A DNA stretch of 49,049 nt from Caldilineaceae bacterium (GTDB lineage Bacteria; Chloroflexota; Anaerolineae; Caldilineales; Caldilineaceae): positions 1-49,049 of the forward strand of contig JAGRCP010000020.1 of the NCBI GenBank assembly GCA_020433455.1, given 5' to 3'. A model generated the notes under the pieces. It saw only the letters and a list, made by a program, of their open reading frames with translations, searched no databases and was not told where the DNA came from. Below are positions 25,920 to 34,589 of this stretch, in pieces (the first letter of the stretch is position 1; every line of letters starts with the position of its first letter). A program made the position numbers and the translations under genes.

Positions 25920-28106
25920 ATGGACAAAATAGCTCCAGACAGTTTTCCGTTAGTGTTTAGTCGATTGTGCCACATGGTGGTTCTTAGCCGGGATGAACAA
26001 GTTGAAGCTGTGATCGATGATGTTGTATTGACAGCAGTTATCACATCGAGTGGGCACGTAGTCGCAGATACAGAAGAAGCCAAGGAGGCGGTAGAAGGCT
26101 ATTTCGGTATAAGACTTGAAGATCGTGCCGTACAATCTTCCATTTCTAGACTCATTGAATCTGGACGCCTTTTAGCTCAGAAGAATCAAGGGTTTCTGGC
26201 TGCACCACATGTTTGCAGTGCAACGGAGACGAAGATCACTAATGCTTATGAACTTGAGGAACAGGTAAAGACTGAATGGCTAGATGAACTCGCAAGAGAG
26301 AACGAAGGTTGGAAAGCAGAATGGGGGGAGCAATTTTGGAATGCATTGAAGGCATATATGGCCAAAGCATTCATGGTACATGGCGCTGAAACTACCTTGC
26401 TGCTCAATCCTTCAGCATACAAAGAGGATGTGATCGAGTCAAAACTAAGTGGCTATCTCTCCGAAGCGGTTGCACAAGAATGTAGCCCTGCAATTGTTGA
26501 TGCTGCACTGCGGTCCATTTCGGAATTCTTTGTCCAAGATACTCCATCAAGAACAAAGTATCTCGCTCAATTGCTGGATGGCACATTCACGTTTTTCGCG
26601 TTGAACCTTGATGAGCAGACGTCAGAGTACCTACGTGGTGAAATGACTCCCTTGAAGCTCTTCCTTGACACGAATTTTCTGTACAGCTTGATCGGTCTGC
26701 GTTCAAACCAGTACGATGAATTTGCACAAGAATTGGTGGATACGATTCGAGATCATAATCTCCCATTTTCGTTGCACTTTCATTCAGTCACGTTGAGGGA
26801 GCTTGAAGATACGATCCAGTCTCATGCCACTAGGCTCCGATCCCACTCATGGCCACAGGGATTGAGCAGGGCAATAGTAGGAACGGCGGGGGATGAAATT
26901 AACGGTCTTGAGTATGCTTATCATCAACGAAATGCTCAATCACCCCTTAGTTTAGATGCATTTCTAGCACGGTTTGACAGTGTATACGATTTGCTCACAG
27001 ATGAACATCAGCTTGGTCTATACAATGACACTCAAGAAACCAACGCACAAAGAGAAAGCCGCCAAGAGCTTTGTGGTGCATACCAGGAGTATTTGAGCAA
27101 AGTACGCTACAAATCAAAGCCGTATCCCGCTATAAACCACGATATGAAGCTCGTGCAAACTGTACAGTATCTGCGCACAAATGGCAGTTCTATTTTGAAT
27201 GCCGACGCACTACTTGTCACATTAGATCGCTACCTCTGGCGCTTTGATTGGCAGGAACTAAGGGGCTTTAGCAGACTTGGTTTTACAGTATTGCCAACTC
27301 AGTTACTTCAGTTGCTGCGTCCGCTGATGCGTCATAATCCCGACTTTGACCGTCGATTCGTCGAAACTTTCTCCATTCCAGAATTTCGAACTGCAAGACA
27401 ATTTCCTTCAGTCACATCGAAGGTCATTGAGTATCTTTCTGCATTCGATGATATCTCTGAGCATACTGCAAGGCGGCTCTTGGCAAACACAGTTATGAAG
27501 GAGAGATTGCAGGAGGTGGTGGACAAAGATGACGAGTTCATTTCGATAATTGAACAGACTCTGTTGGATGACAACGAACGGCTTGCAATGGAGCGGGACC
27601 ATTCTCAACAAGAGACACGCCTAGCTAGAGAAGAGTCAGAATCCAAAGAGAATGCCCTTCGTGAAGCAGAAGCCAAAGCAAGACAGTCAGAGCTCAGAAT
27701 ACACGAAGTAAATCTGAAGCTCTCAGAAAAAGACGCTCAAAACCAGGCTAGCGCAGCAGAAGCTCAGAAAGCTATTGAGCAAATGAGCAGTCGAGTTCAG
27801 CAACTGGAAGAACAACTGGAGCAGCAAGACCTTGATAAGCTGAAGCGACGTGAGCGCCTAGTTCAGACGCTAAAATGGGTTCTTGGCATTCTAATTCTTC
27901 TCGCCGGATTCTTCGCAATTTTCGTGCTCCCACAGCGTCAGAATTGGGAATGGTTCCTCTCCCATCCGAGGAAACTGGGTCTACAGGTCGCTGCAACGGT
28001 CACCATCGTACTTCTTTCAGGCATTTTCGTATACCCTCAGCATCGAAAAAAACTAATCGTATCTGGATTGTTTGCGGTTCTACTAACAGCCATACAGATC
28101 ATTTGA
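25920..28106 (+). CDS. PIN-domain protein with coiled coil and C-terminal membrane anchor
   Basis: A 728-residue protein not matched to a named family. Residues 1-240 are mostly helical. LKLFLDTNFLY (Asp250) then begins a PIN-like ribonuclease domain, with Glu293/Glu296 in TLRELEDT, Asp408 in NHDMK and Asp436 in TLDRYLW as plausible metal ligands; the domain carries a long insertion. Residues ~548-643 form a charged coiled coil, followed by hydrophobic segments near 650-670, 688-706 and 712-728, so the nuclease end would face the cytoplasm from a membrane anchor. ATG 25920 is preferred over the upstream TTG. The stop overlaps hsdS (ATGA). Codon use is AT-richer than hsdM and hsdR. A defence RNase is likely but inferred. 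Confidence 0.7.
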   Translation: MDKIAPDSFPLVFSRLCHMVVLSRDEQVEAVIDDVVLTAVITSSGHVVADTEEAKEAVEGYFGIRLEDRAVQSSISRLIESGRLLAQKNQGFLAAPHVCSATETKITNAYELEEQVKTEWLDELARENEGWKAEWGEQFWNALKAYMAKAFMVHGAETTLLLNPSAYKEDVIESKLSGYLSEAVAQECSPAIVDAALRSISEFFVQDTPSRTKYLAQLLDGTFTFFALNLDEQTSEYLRGEMTPLKLFLDTNFLYSLIGLRSNQYDEFAQELVDTIRDHNLPFSLHFHSVTLRELEDTIQSHATRLRSHSWPQGLSRAIVGTAGDEINGLEYAYHQRNAQSPLSLDAFLARFDSVYDLLTDEHQLGLYNDTQETNAQRESRQELCGAYQEYLSKVRYKSKPYPAINHDMKLVQTVQYLRTNGSSILNADALLVTLDRYLWRFDWQELRGFSRLGFTVLPTQLLQLLRPLMRHNPDFDRRFVETFSIPEFRTARQFPSVTSKVIEYLSAFDDISEHTARRLLANTVMKERLQEVVDKDDEFISIIEQTLLDDNERLAMERDHSQQETRLAREESESKENALREAEAKARQSELRIHEVNLKLSEKDAQNQASAAEAQKAIEQMSSRVQQLEEQLEQQDLDKLKRRERLVQTLKWVLGILILLAGFFAIFVLPQRQNWEWFLSHPRKLGLQVAATVTIVLLSGIFVYPQHRKKLIVSGLFAVLLTAIQII

Positions 28107-29317
28107 TGATGATTCGCAACCCATTGGCTTCAAGCCACACGAGTACTGCGGAAATGAAAATAGCAAGAGAAACTTGGTCTCTTGTACGGTTCGGCGAAGT
28201 CGCCAAACTTAGCAAGACTCGCATCGCCGATCCCGTCGCTGAAGGCATCGAACACTACGTCGGCATCGAGCACATCGAGCCGGAAGACCTGCGCATCCGC
28301 AGTTGGGGCCTGGTAGCCGACGGCACCACCTTCACCAACTAGTTTGAGCCGGGCCAAGTGCTCTTTGTCAAGCGTCGAGCCTATCAGCGCAAGGTAGCTG
28401 TGGCTGACTTTGCCGGCGTCTGTTCCGGTGACATCTACGTGCTCGAATCCAAAGGTGCAGACGTACTGCTGCCTGAGCTTCTGCCATTCATTTGCCAGTC
28501 GGAGAGCTTCTTCGAGCATGCCGTCGGCACGTCGGCTGGATCGCTGTCGCCGCGCACCAACTGGAAGCAGCTGGCCAACTACGAATTTGCCCTGCCGCCG
28601 CTGGCGGAGCAACGGCGGATTGCGGAGGTGCTACTGGCTGCTGAACAAGTGCGAGTTCGAGCGCAACACGTTGAGTCCAAGGCATGGCGAACACGAATCG
28701 CTATGTATAAAGAGTTGACGCAGACGGGTGTGCACAGGACCGGGTTGAAAATTTCTCCACTGGGATTCACACCTACCCATTGGGAAGTATCTAGAGTTGC
28801 AGATGTGGTGGAGATTCACAATGATCTCCGGAAACCGATCAGTGCAGAGGAGCGTCAGCAGCAGCCTGGCCCGTACCCGTACTGGGGAGCCACAGGTGTA
28901 CTTGACTCAATAGACGAGTTTCGACTTGAAGGCACATATGCTTTGATCGGTGAAGATGGCGATCACTTCCTGAAGCAGTCAATTTGGTCCATGACTCATC
29001 TAGTATCAGGCCGCTTCAACGTCAACAACCATGCGCACGTCATAAAGGGAACAGAAAAGTGTTCCACAGAATGGTTCTTTCACTATTTTAGACATAGGGA
29101 TATTCGTCGTTGGCTTACGAAGCAAGGCTCAGGTAGGTTGAAGCTCAAAAAGGCAGATTTGGCCCAAATGCTAATTGCTGTTCCACCGCCTGAGGAACAA
29201 GCACATCTGGTCGACAATCTGAACACATTTGTCGATGGAAATATCTCAGTATCTGGTCATGCAGTTGAAAGCGCACAGTTACTCAAGGGCTTAATCCAGT
29301 GCTCCATCGGGAACTAA
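28106..29317 (+). pseudogene. hsdS: type I restriction specificity subunit, interrupted by an in-frame amber codon
   Basis: HsdS supplies two target-recognition domains that choose the DNA site. The frame starts at ATG 28106, overlapping the PIN gene stop, and reads WSLVRFGEVAKLSKTRIADP, then TAG at 28340-28342 inside the first recognition domain (FTN-stop-FEPGQVLFVKRRAYQRKV). The rest is intact: ALPPLAEQRRIAEVL in the first conserved helix region, then a second domain (THWEVSRVADVVEI, GPYPYWGATGV) and PPPEEQAHLVDNL. The first domain is GC-rich and the second clearly AT-richer, a mosaic typical of domain exchange. With TAG a normal stop here, only truncated products are expected, from 28106 or from an internal GTG such as 28358. 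A sequencing error remains possible. Confidence 0.82.
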
Positions 29318-29320
29318 CAG

Positions 29321-32305
29321 ATGTTCAATGAAGAAAACTCTGTCGAGGATTTCGTTCGTGATCTGCTCTGTGGACAGCAGAACACATCTGCTCGACAGTT
29401 GATCGAGACAACAGAACCATACATCACCCCAGGTCGGGCAAATCGCGGCATAGGCTGGAACCATGTACCGGCCATCGCACTGCCCCGCCAGGCCAATGAT
29501 GTCTTCATCGAACAGCATGTGCGCGACGCGCTCATCCGCCTCAACCCAAACATCGAAGCCGACCCCAACCGCGCCGACGAGGTAATCCACAAGCTGCGTG
29601 CCATCGTGCTGGCGGTGCGCAGTGAGGGTCTGATTCGCGCCAACGAACTCTTCACGAGCTGGCTGCGCAACGAGCAGTCCATGCCCTTTGGCCCCAACCA
29701 CGAGCACGTCACGATCAAGCTCATCGACTTTGAGAACCTGGACAACAACACCTACGTCCTGGCCACCCAGTACACCTTCCGCGCCGGGGCCGCCGAACGC
29801 CGGGCCGACGTAATGCTGCTGGTCAACGGCTTTCCCCTGGTCCTGGTCGAGGCCAAGACGCCAGTGCGCGATGCCATCAGTTGGGTGGACGGCGCGCTCC
29901 AGGTCCATGACGACTACGAGCGCTACGTACCCGAACTCTTCGCCTGCAACGTCTTCAGCGTGGCCACAGAGGGCAAGGAAATGCGCTACGGTTCCATCGG
30001 CGCGCCGGTGGACAAGTGGGGACCGTGGCGGCTCAATGAGGATGCAGCGCCCGCTTCGCTGGCCGATGTCGGTCGCCAGATTGAGTCGCTGTTGCGTCCC
30101 AACGTGCTCCTGGACATCCTGGCCAATTTCACGCTCTTTGCCACCGACAGCAAGAATCGCCGCCTCAAGATCGTTTGCCGCTATCAGCAGTACGAAGGGG
30201 CCAACCAGGTCGTGGCACGCGTGGTTGCAGGCCAGCCGCGCAAGGGCCTCATCTGGCACTTCCAAGGCTCCGGCAAATCGCTGCTCATGGTCTTTGCCGC
30301 GCAGAAGATGCGCTTGCAGCCGGCCCTGCGCAACCCCACCGTGCTCATCGTCGTCGACCGCGTCGACCTTGACGCCCAGATCAGCGCCACCTTCCACGCC
30401 TCCGACGTGCCCAATCTGGTCAAGGCCGAGACACGCGAGGAACTGGAACGCCTGCTGCGCCAGGACACGCGCAAGATCATCATCACGACCATCTTCAAGT
30501 TTGGCGAGGCCGAGGGTGTGCTCAACGACCGCGAGAATATCATTGTCCTGGTCGATGAAGCGCACCGCACCCAGGAGGGCGACCTCGGCATCAAGATGCG
30601 CGCCGCCCTGCCCAATGCCTTCCTTTTTGGCCTCACCGGCACGCCCATCAACCGCCGCGACCGCAACACCTTCTACGCCTTCGGGGCCGAGGAAGATCAC
30701 AGCGGCTACATGAGTCGCTACGGCTTTGAGGAATCGATCCGAGACGGCGCTACCCTGCCCCTCCACTTCGAGCCACGCCTCGTCGAACTCCACATTGATC
30801 ACGCGACCATCGACGAAGCCTATGCGCAACTGACCGGTAGCCTCACCGATCTGGATAAGGAGACTCTGGCTCGCGCCGCATCCAAGATGGCCGTGCTAGT
30901 CAAAGTGCCCGAACGCATCGAGGCAATCTGCGCGGACATTGCCGGTCATTTCCAGGAAAAAGTCGTGCCCAACGGCTTCAAAGGCATGGTCGTCACCTTC
31001 GATCAGGAGAGCTGCCTGCTCTACAAAGAGACCCTGGACCACCATCTGCCGCCGGAAGCCAGCGAGATTGTCATCTCCGTCTCCGGCAAAGAGCGGGAGG
31101 ATGCACGCTATCGCCCGCTCAAACGAGACCGGGACGCGGAGGAGAAGCTGCTGGACCGCTATCGCGATGCCAACGACCCGCTGCAACTGCTGGTGGTCAC
31201 GGCCAAGCTGCTTACCGGTTTTGACGCGCCCATCCTGCAGGCCATGTATCTGGACAAACCGCTTCGTGATCACACGCTGCTGCAAGCCATCACCCGCACC
31301 AACCGCACCTACGGCGACCGCAAGACCCACGGTCTCATCGTCGATTATCTGGGCGTCTTCGATGACGTGGCCAAGTCCCTGGAATTCGACGAAGAGGGCT
31401 TTCGTCAGGTGGTTTCAGGCATCGAGAATCTCAAGGTGCAGTTGCCGGACGCCATACAGAAGTGCCTGGCCTACTTCATGGGCGTTGACCGAACGGTCGG
31501 CGGCTACGAGGGTCTGATTGCTGCGCAGGAATGCCTGCCCAACAACGACCTGCGCGACGCGTTCGCGGTCGACTACAGCACGCTGGCCAATCTTTGGGAG
31601 GCGCTTTCCCCCGATCCCATGCTGCAGGAATACGAACAGGACTATCGCTGGCTTTCCCAAGTCTATGTCTCGGTCCAGCCAACTACCGGACAAGGGCAGC
31701 TCATTTGGCATGCACTCGGTGCCAAGACCATCGAGCTGATCCATGAAAACGTGCACGTCGAAGCCGTGCGCGACGACCTGGACGAGATCATCCTCGACGC
31801 CGAGTTGCTGGACGCGGTCCTGAATACGCCCGACCCCGACCGCAAGGCTAAGGAGATTCAGATCAAGGTGGCGGCCAGGCTGCGCGGTCACATGAACAAT
31901 CCCCGCTTTCGTGCCCTCTCGGAGCGATTAGAAGCGCTGAAGGAGCGGCATGAGCAAGGGCAACTGCATAGTCTGGAATTCTTGAAGGCGTTGCTGGAGC
32001 TGGCTACCGATGTGCTCCGTGCGGAAAGGGATACGCCGCCGGAAGAGGACGAGGACAGAGGGAAGGCGGCCCTCACCGAGCTATTTGAGGAAGTCCGCAC
32101 CGATGAGACGCCCATCGTCGTCGAGCGTGTCGTCAACGACATCGATGAGATTGTGCGCTATGTACGCTTTCCCGGCTGGCAGAACACGAGCGCCGGGGAA
32201 CGCGAGGTCCGCAAAGCGCTGCGCAAGACGTTGTTCAAATATCGACTTCATCAAGATACAGAACTGTTCGATAAGGCGTATGGATACGTCAGGCAGTATT
32301 ACTAG
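29321..32305 (+). CDS. hsdR: type I restriction endonuclease/translocase subunit
   Basis: A 994-residue HsdR, the motor and nuclease of type I restriction complexes. It has an N-terminal PD-(D/E)XK nuclease (Asp163, then Glu177-x-Lys179 in VEAKTP), Walker A GSGKS (316-320), Walker B/DEAH box (412-415), GLTGTP and the helicase motif VI-like ITRTNRTYGDR, then a helical C-terminal region that binds the methyltransferase core. All key residues are present and the length is normal. ATG 29321 follows the hsdS stop by 3 bases. As HsdS is broken, restriction would depend on suppression, reversion or another specificity subunit. Confidence 0.92.
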   Translation: MFNEENSVEDFVRDLLCGQQNTSARQLIETTEPYITPGRANRGIGWNHVPAIALPRQANDVFIEQHVRDALIRLNPNIEADPNRADEVIHKLRAIVLAVRSEGLIRANELFTSWLRNEQSMPFGPNHEHVTIKLIDFENLDNNTYVLATQYTFRAGAAERRADVMLLVNGFPLVLVEAKTPVRDAISWVDGALQVHDDYERYVPELFACNVFSVATEGKEMRYGSIGAPVDKWGPWRLNEDAAPASLADVGRQIESLLRPNVLLDILANFTLFATDSKNRRLKIVCRYQQYEGANQVVARVVAGQPRKGLIWHFQGSGKSLLMVFAAQKMRLQPALRNPTVLIVVDRVDLDAQISATFHASDVPNLVKAETREELERLLRQDTRKIIITTIFKFGEAEGVLNDRENIIVLVDEAHRTQEGDLGIKMRAALPNAFLFGLTGTPINRRDRNTFYAFGAEEDHSGYMSRYGFEESIRDGATLPLHFEPRLVELHIDHATIDEAYAQLTGSLTDLDKETLARAASKMAVLVKVPERIEAICADIAGHFQEKVVPNGFKGMVVTFDQESCLLYKETLDHHLPPEASEIVISVSGKEREDARYRPLKRDRDAEEKLLDRYRDANDPLQLLVVTAKLLTGFDAPILQAMYLDKPLRDHTLLQAITRTNRTYGDRKTHGLIVDYLGVFDDVAKSLEFDEEGFRQVVSGIENLKVQLPDAIQKCLAYFMGVDRTVGGYEGLIAAQECLPNNDLRDAFAVDYSTLANLWEALSPDPMLQEYEQDYRWLSQVYVSVQPTTGQGQLIWHALGAKTIELIHENVHVEAVRDDLDEIILDAELLDAVLNTPDPDRKAKEIQIKVAARLRGHMNNPRFRALSERLEALKERHEQGQLHSLEFLKALLELATDVLRAERDTPPEEDEDRGKAALTELFEEVRTDETPIVVERVVNDIDEIVRYVRFPGWQNTSAGEREVRKALRKTLFKYRLHQDTELFDKAYGYVRQYY

Positions 32306-32338
32306 AATTGTCACCACAACGAATCCTGACAAGCTACA

Positions 32339-32482
32339 ATGGCAAAATCATCAATTTACAACGCAGGTTTTTATTCTCAATACCTCTGGTCACTGCGGCG
32401 AGACCTCAGCGAGATTGCTGAGTTTGATCTACACGAGATCACGCGCTCCTTGGCATGCTTTCATCTCCCTGTGCACCTATAA
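32339..32482 (+). CDS. 47-codon reading frame after hsdR, doubtful
   Basis: ATG AKSSIYNAGFYSQYLWSLRRD runs to TAA 32480-32482. The start vaguely recalls the N-terminus of small SAM-dependent methyltransferases found in glycan loci, but no methyltransferase motif follows. It may be a gene remnant or chance. Confidence 0.2.
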   Translation: MAKSSIYNAGFYSQYLWSLRRDLSEIAEFDLHEITRSLACFHLPVHL

Positions 32483-32539
32483 TGGAAATAAAGCGCATTG
32501 TCGTTGCAATTGCCGCCCTCGCTGCCCAGGATCGGCTGC

Positions 32540-33706
32540 TCAGGATTCCAGCAGTCCGGCGTAGCACGCCTCCAGCCGGTCGGCCAGATCATGCCATTGA
32601 TAATTTTGGCTGAGGTGGGCGTAGGCCTGGGCAATGGCATGGCTGCGTGCGGCCCGATCCTCCAGGAAATTGACCGTGACGCGGGCGAACTCTTCGGGCG
32701 TAGCCTGCGCGTCCACTAGCCGGGCCGCGCCGCTTGCGCCGTACTGGGCCTGCTCGCCCACGGCCGAGGCGACCACCGGGACGCCGTTAAGCAGGATCGT
32801 GGCCAGGCGCACGCTGCACTTGGCCTGCTGAAGGGGAACCGGCGCGGCCGGAAAAACGGCCACGGTCGTCCGGTCATAGAGCGCGGCCAACTGATCCGGC
32901 TCTACAAAGCCCAGCCACGCCACGCCTTCGGTCCCGGCGTATTCCCCCATGACCAGCATGAGACGTTCATCCAGCCCCGGCTGCACAGGCTGCCCGGCAA
33001 CAATCAGGTGCGCAGCGGGCTCCATCTCCGCGACCGCGCGCCAGAATTTGGCCGTCCATTCGGGCTCGACTTCCACAAAGCGGCTAAAAAAGAGTACGGC
33101 CGGCGGTTGGGGATCGGCGCGCAAAGCGGGCGGCCGGGGCGGCAGCGTTACGCCGTTGGGCAGGTAAGTGACGGGCGTCTCCGGCGCATTCTCCTGCGCC
33201 CGCGCCTCCAGCCACCGACTGGCCGCGGTGATGGCGTCGGCGTGGCGGATGCCCCACTCTTCTTGTCGGGCCAGGAAGCGCGCGGTGACAGGGCCGTAGT
33301 CGTTGACGGCCGCCCATGCCTGCTCCCAATCGTCCAGATCCAGAACCAGGGGCGGGCGCCTGCGCCTGTGCCACAAGCGCCACTGGACCAGTCCGGCATG
33401 GGCCCGGGGCTTGACGATGTGGACGATGTCGGGCGCCAATGCGTCTATCCGCGTGATCATGCGCAGGACCGTGCCGGGGATGCCGCCGCGCAGGCTCACG
33501 TTCTCCAGCGTGACGCCTTCTTCCTGCCATGTGCGTCCCGCGTCGGCGGGCGTGTCCCACGGCGGGATGAGGATGTGGGCGCGATGACCCCGTCGGACCA
33601 ATTCCCGGGCCAGGGGCAAGGTGCGCGCCCAGACGGTCGTTTTTTGGCCCAGGCCAAAGGGCGCGACGAAGAGAATGTGTTGCGACGGCAAGCTTGGCTC
33701 GCTCAT
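32540..33706 (-). CDS. GT4-like glycosyltransferase
   Basis: A 388-residue GT-B-type protein: HILFVAPFGLGQKTTVWART at the N-terminus, DDWEQAW in the acceptor half, and a donor half with VLFFSRFVEVEPEWTAKFW, AAHLIVAGQPVQ and VPLQQAKCSVRLATILLNGVPVVAS in place of the usual EX7E, so it is a divergent subfamily. The frame is open to 33745, but ATG 33706 overlaps the stop of the upstream gene (ATGA), marking the true start. It lies opposite to the R-M island and may belong to the same glycan programme as the left block. Confidence 0.78.
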   Translation of the reverse strand: MSEPSLPSQHILFVAPFGLGQKTTVWARTLPLARELVRRGHRAHILIPPWDTPADAGRTWQEEGVTLENVSLRGGIPGTVLRMITRIDALAPDIVHIVKPRAHAGLVQWRLWHRRRRPPLVLDLDDWEQAWAAVNDYGPVTARFLARQEEWGIRHADAITAASRWLEARAQENAPETPVTYLPNGVTLPPRPPALRADPQPPAVLFFSRFVEVEPEWTAKFWRAVAEMEPAAHLIVAGQPVQPGLDERLMLVMGEYAGTEGVAWLGFVEPDQLAALYDRTTVAVFPAAPVPLQQAKCSVRLATILLNGVPVVASAVGEQAQYGASGAARLVDAQATPEEFARVTVNFLEDRAARSHAIAQAYAHLSQNYQWHDLADRLEACYAGLLES

Positions 33707-34194
33707 GATCGGGGCGTGTCGTCTGATGTGATTGCGGCGGGCCATTCGAAGATGCCCGCGCGTAGACGCGCCCAGGCTGCATCTTCCTGGGCCTGGGGAT
33801 AGCCCAGATCAAAGTGCGCAACGAGCTGGGGCGCGTACCAGCGGTAGATAACCGTGAGCGCTACGGCCTGGCCAATCCAACTTTCGCCCGCAGGCGACGG
33901 TGCGGTTAGCGTACGTTCCAGCGCAGCGCGCTGATTGGCGCTCAGATAGCGGTTCAGGTTGACGGTCTCGGGCGGGCGGCGAATGCCGTTGAGGGCCAGC
34001 ATGAGGTCGATAACGACGGCGCGCAGGTCGTGGAGCAGGTCTGCGGCCAGGAGACGTTCGTCCCGGTCGAGCAGGTCGGGCAAGCGCGCCAGGGTCGTCC
34101 AGAAGGCGGCAAGCTGCCCAGCGACGAACTCGGGTGCAGGCGCTTCGAGATCGTCGGGCCAGGCGGGCAGGGAGACGTCATGGGTGTGGGTCAT
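33703..34194 (-). CDS. hypothetical protein of unknown function
   Basis: A 163-residue, mainly helical soluble protein with no signal peptide or membrane segment. It has a Leu/Asp-rich centre (LLHDLRAVVIDLMLALNGI) and NRYLSANQRAALERTL, which recalls the helical region that follows some nucleotidyltransferase domains, but no catalytic motif is seen. Function is unassigned. It overlaps the glycosyltransferase downstream by 4 bases and is probably co-transcribed with it. Confidence 0.6.
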   Translation of the reverse strand: MTHTHDVSLPAWPDDLEAPAPEFVAGQLAAFWTTLARLPDLLDRDERLLAADLLHDLRAVVIDLMLALNGIRRPPETVNLNRYLSANQRAALERTLTAPSPAGESWIGQAVALTVIYRWYAPQLVAHFDLGYPQAQEDAAWARLRAGIFEWPAAITSDDTPRS

Positions 34195-34589
34195 GGCGCT
34201 GATTATAACATCGTCGGGCGGGTCGGGGCTATGTCGGCAGGGTACGTGAATGCCGACGAAATTGGCGCATGGCCTGTACGCCGAAGCTAAAGACGGGTAA
34301 GTTTCGGGTCTGGCCCAGGCGTAAGGGCAACGCCATCGGCATGGGCCGCGGATACTGACCGGTTCAACCGACGCAACATTGTTAATAAATTCACAATATT
34401 GATTACAAAACGCGCGATTGCCCTATTTTTGCCGGCAAATTATCTTGACATTCCCGAATTTGAGCCGCATAATATGCACGGATTCTCTGATCCTGGAGTT
34501 GTCCAGTCGATCTTCCCTCATCGTCTGAATTTCCCTGCATATTGACCTGAACAGAATACCCAACCAAAATTTATGAGGAGAACACCTAT
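34195..34589. other. AT-rich divergent intergenic region
   Basis: The 395 bases separate the minus-strand glycosyltransferase pair from the plus-strand protease gene. No coding frame is convincing. The right half is AT-rich and holds a strong promoter at 34445-34473, then a leader of about 110 bases ending in a GAGGAG ribosome-binding site before ATG 34590. Confidence 0.6.
34445..34473 (+). promoter_or_regulatory. strong promoter for the secreted protease gene
   Basis: TTGACA (34445-34450), 17 bases, then CATAAT (34468-34473): eleven of twelve consensus positions with the ideal spacer. It faces the protease gene. Transcription should begin near 34480. Confidence 0.7.

Noticed and set aside
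28340-28342. Reassignment of TAG to an amino acid, suggested by two genes with in-frame TAG
   Set aside because: TAG is the natural stop of several intact genes here (PTPS-related protein, protease, prodomain protein, citrate synthase), and no tRNA or pyrrolysine gene is present.
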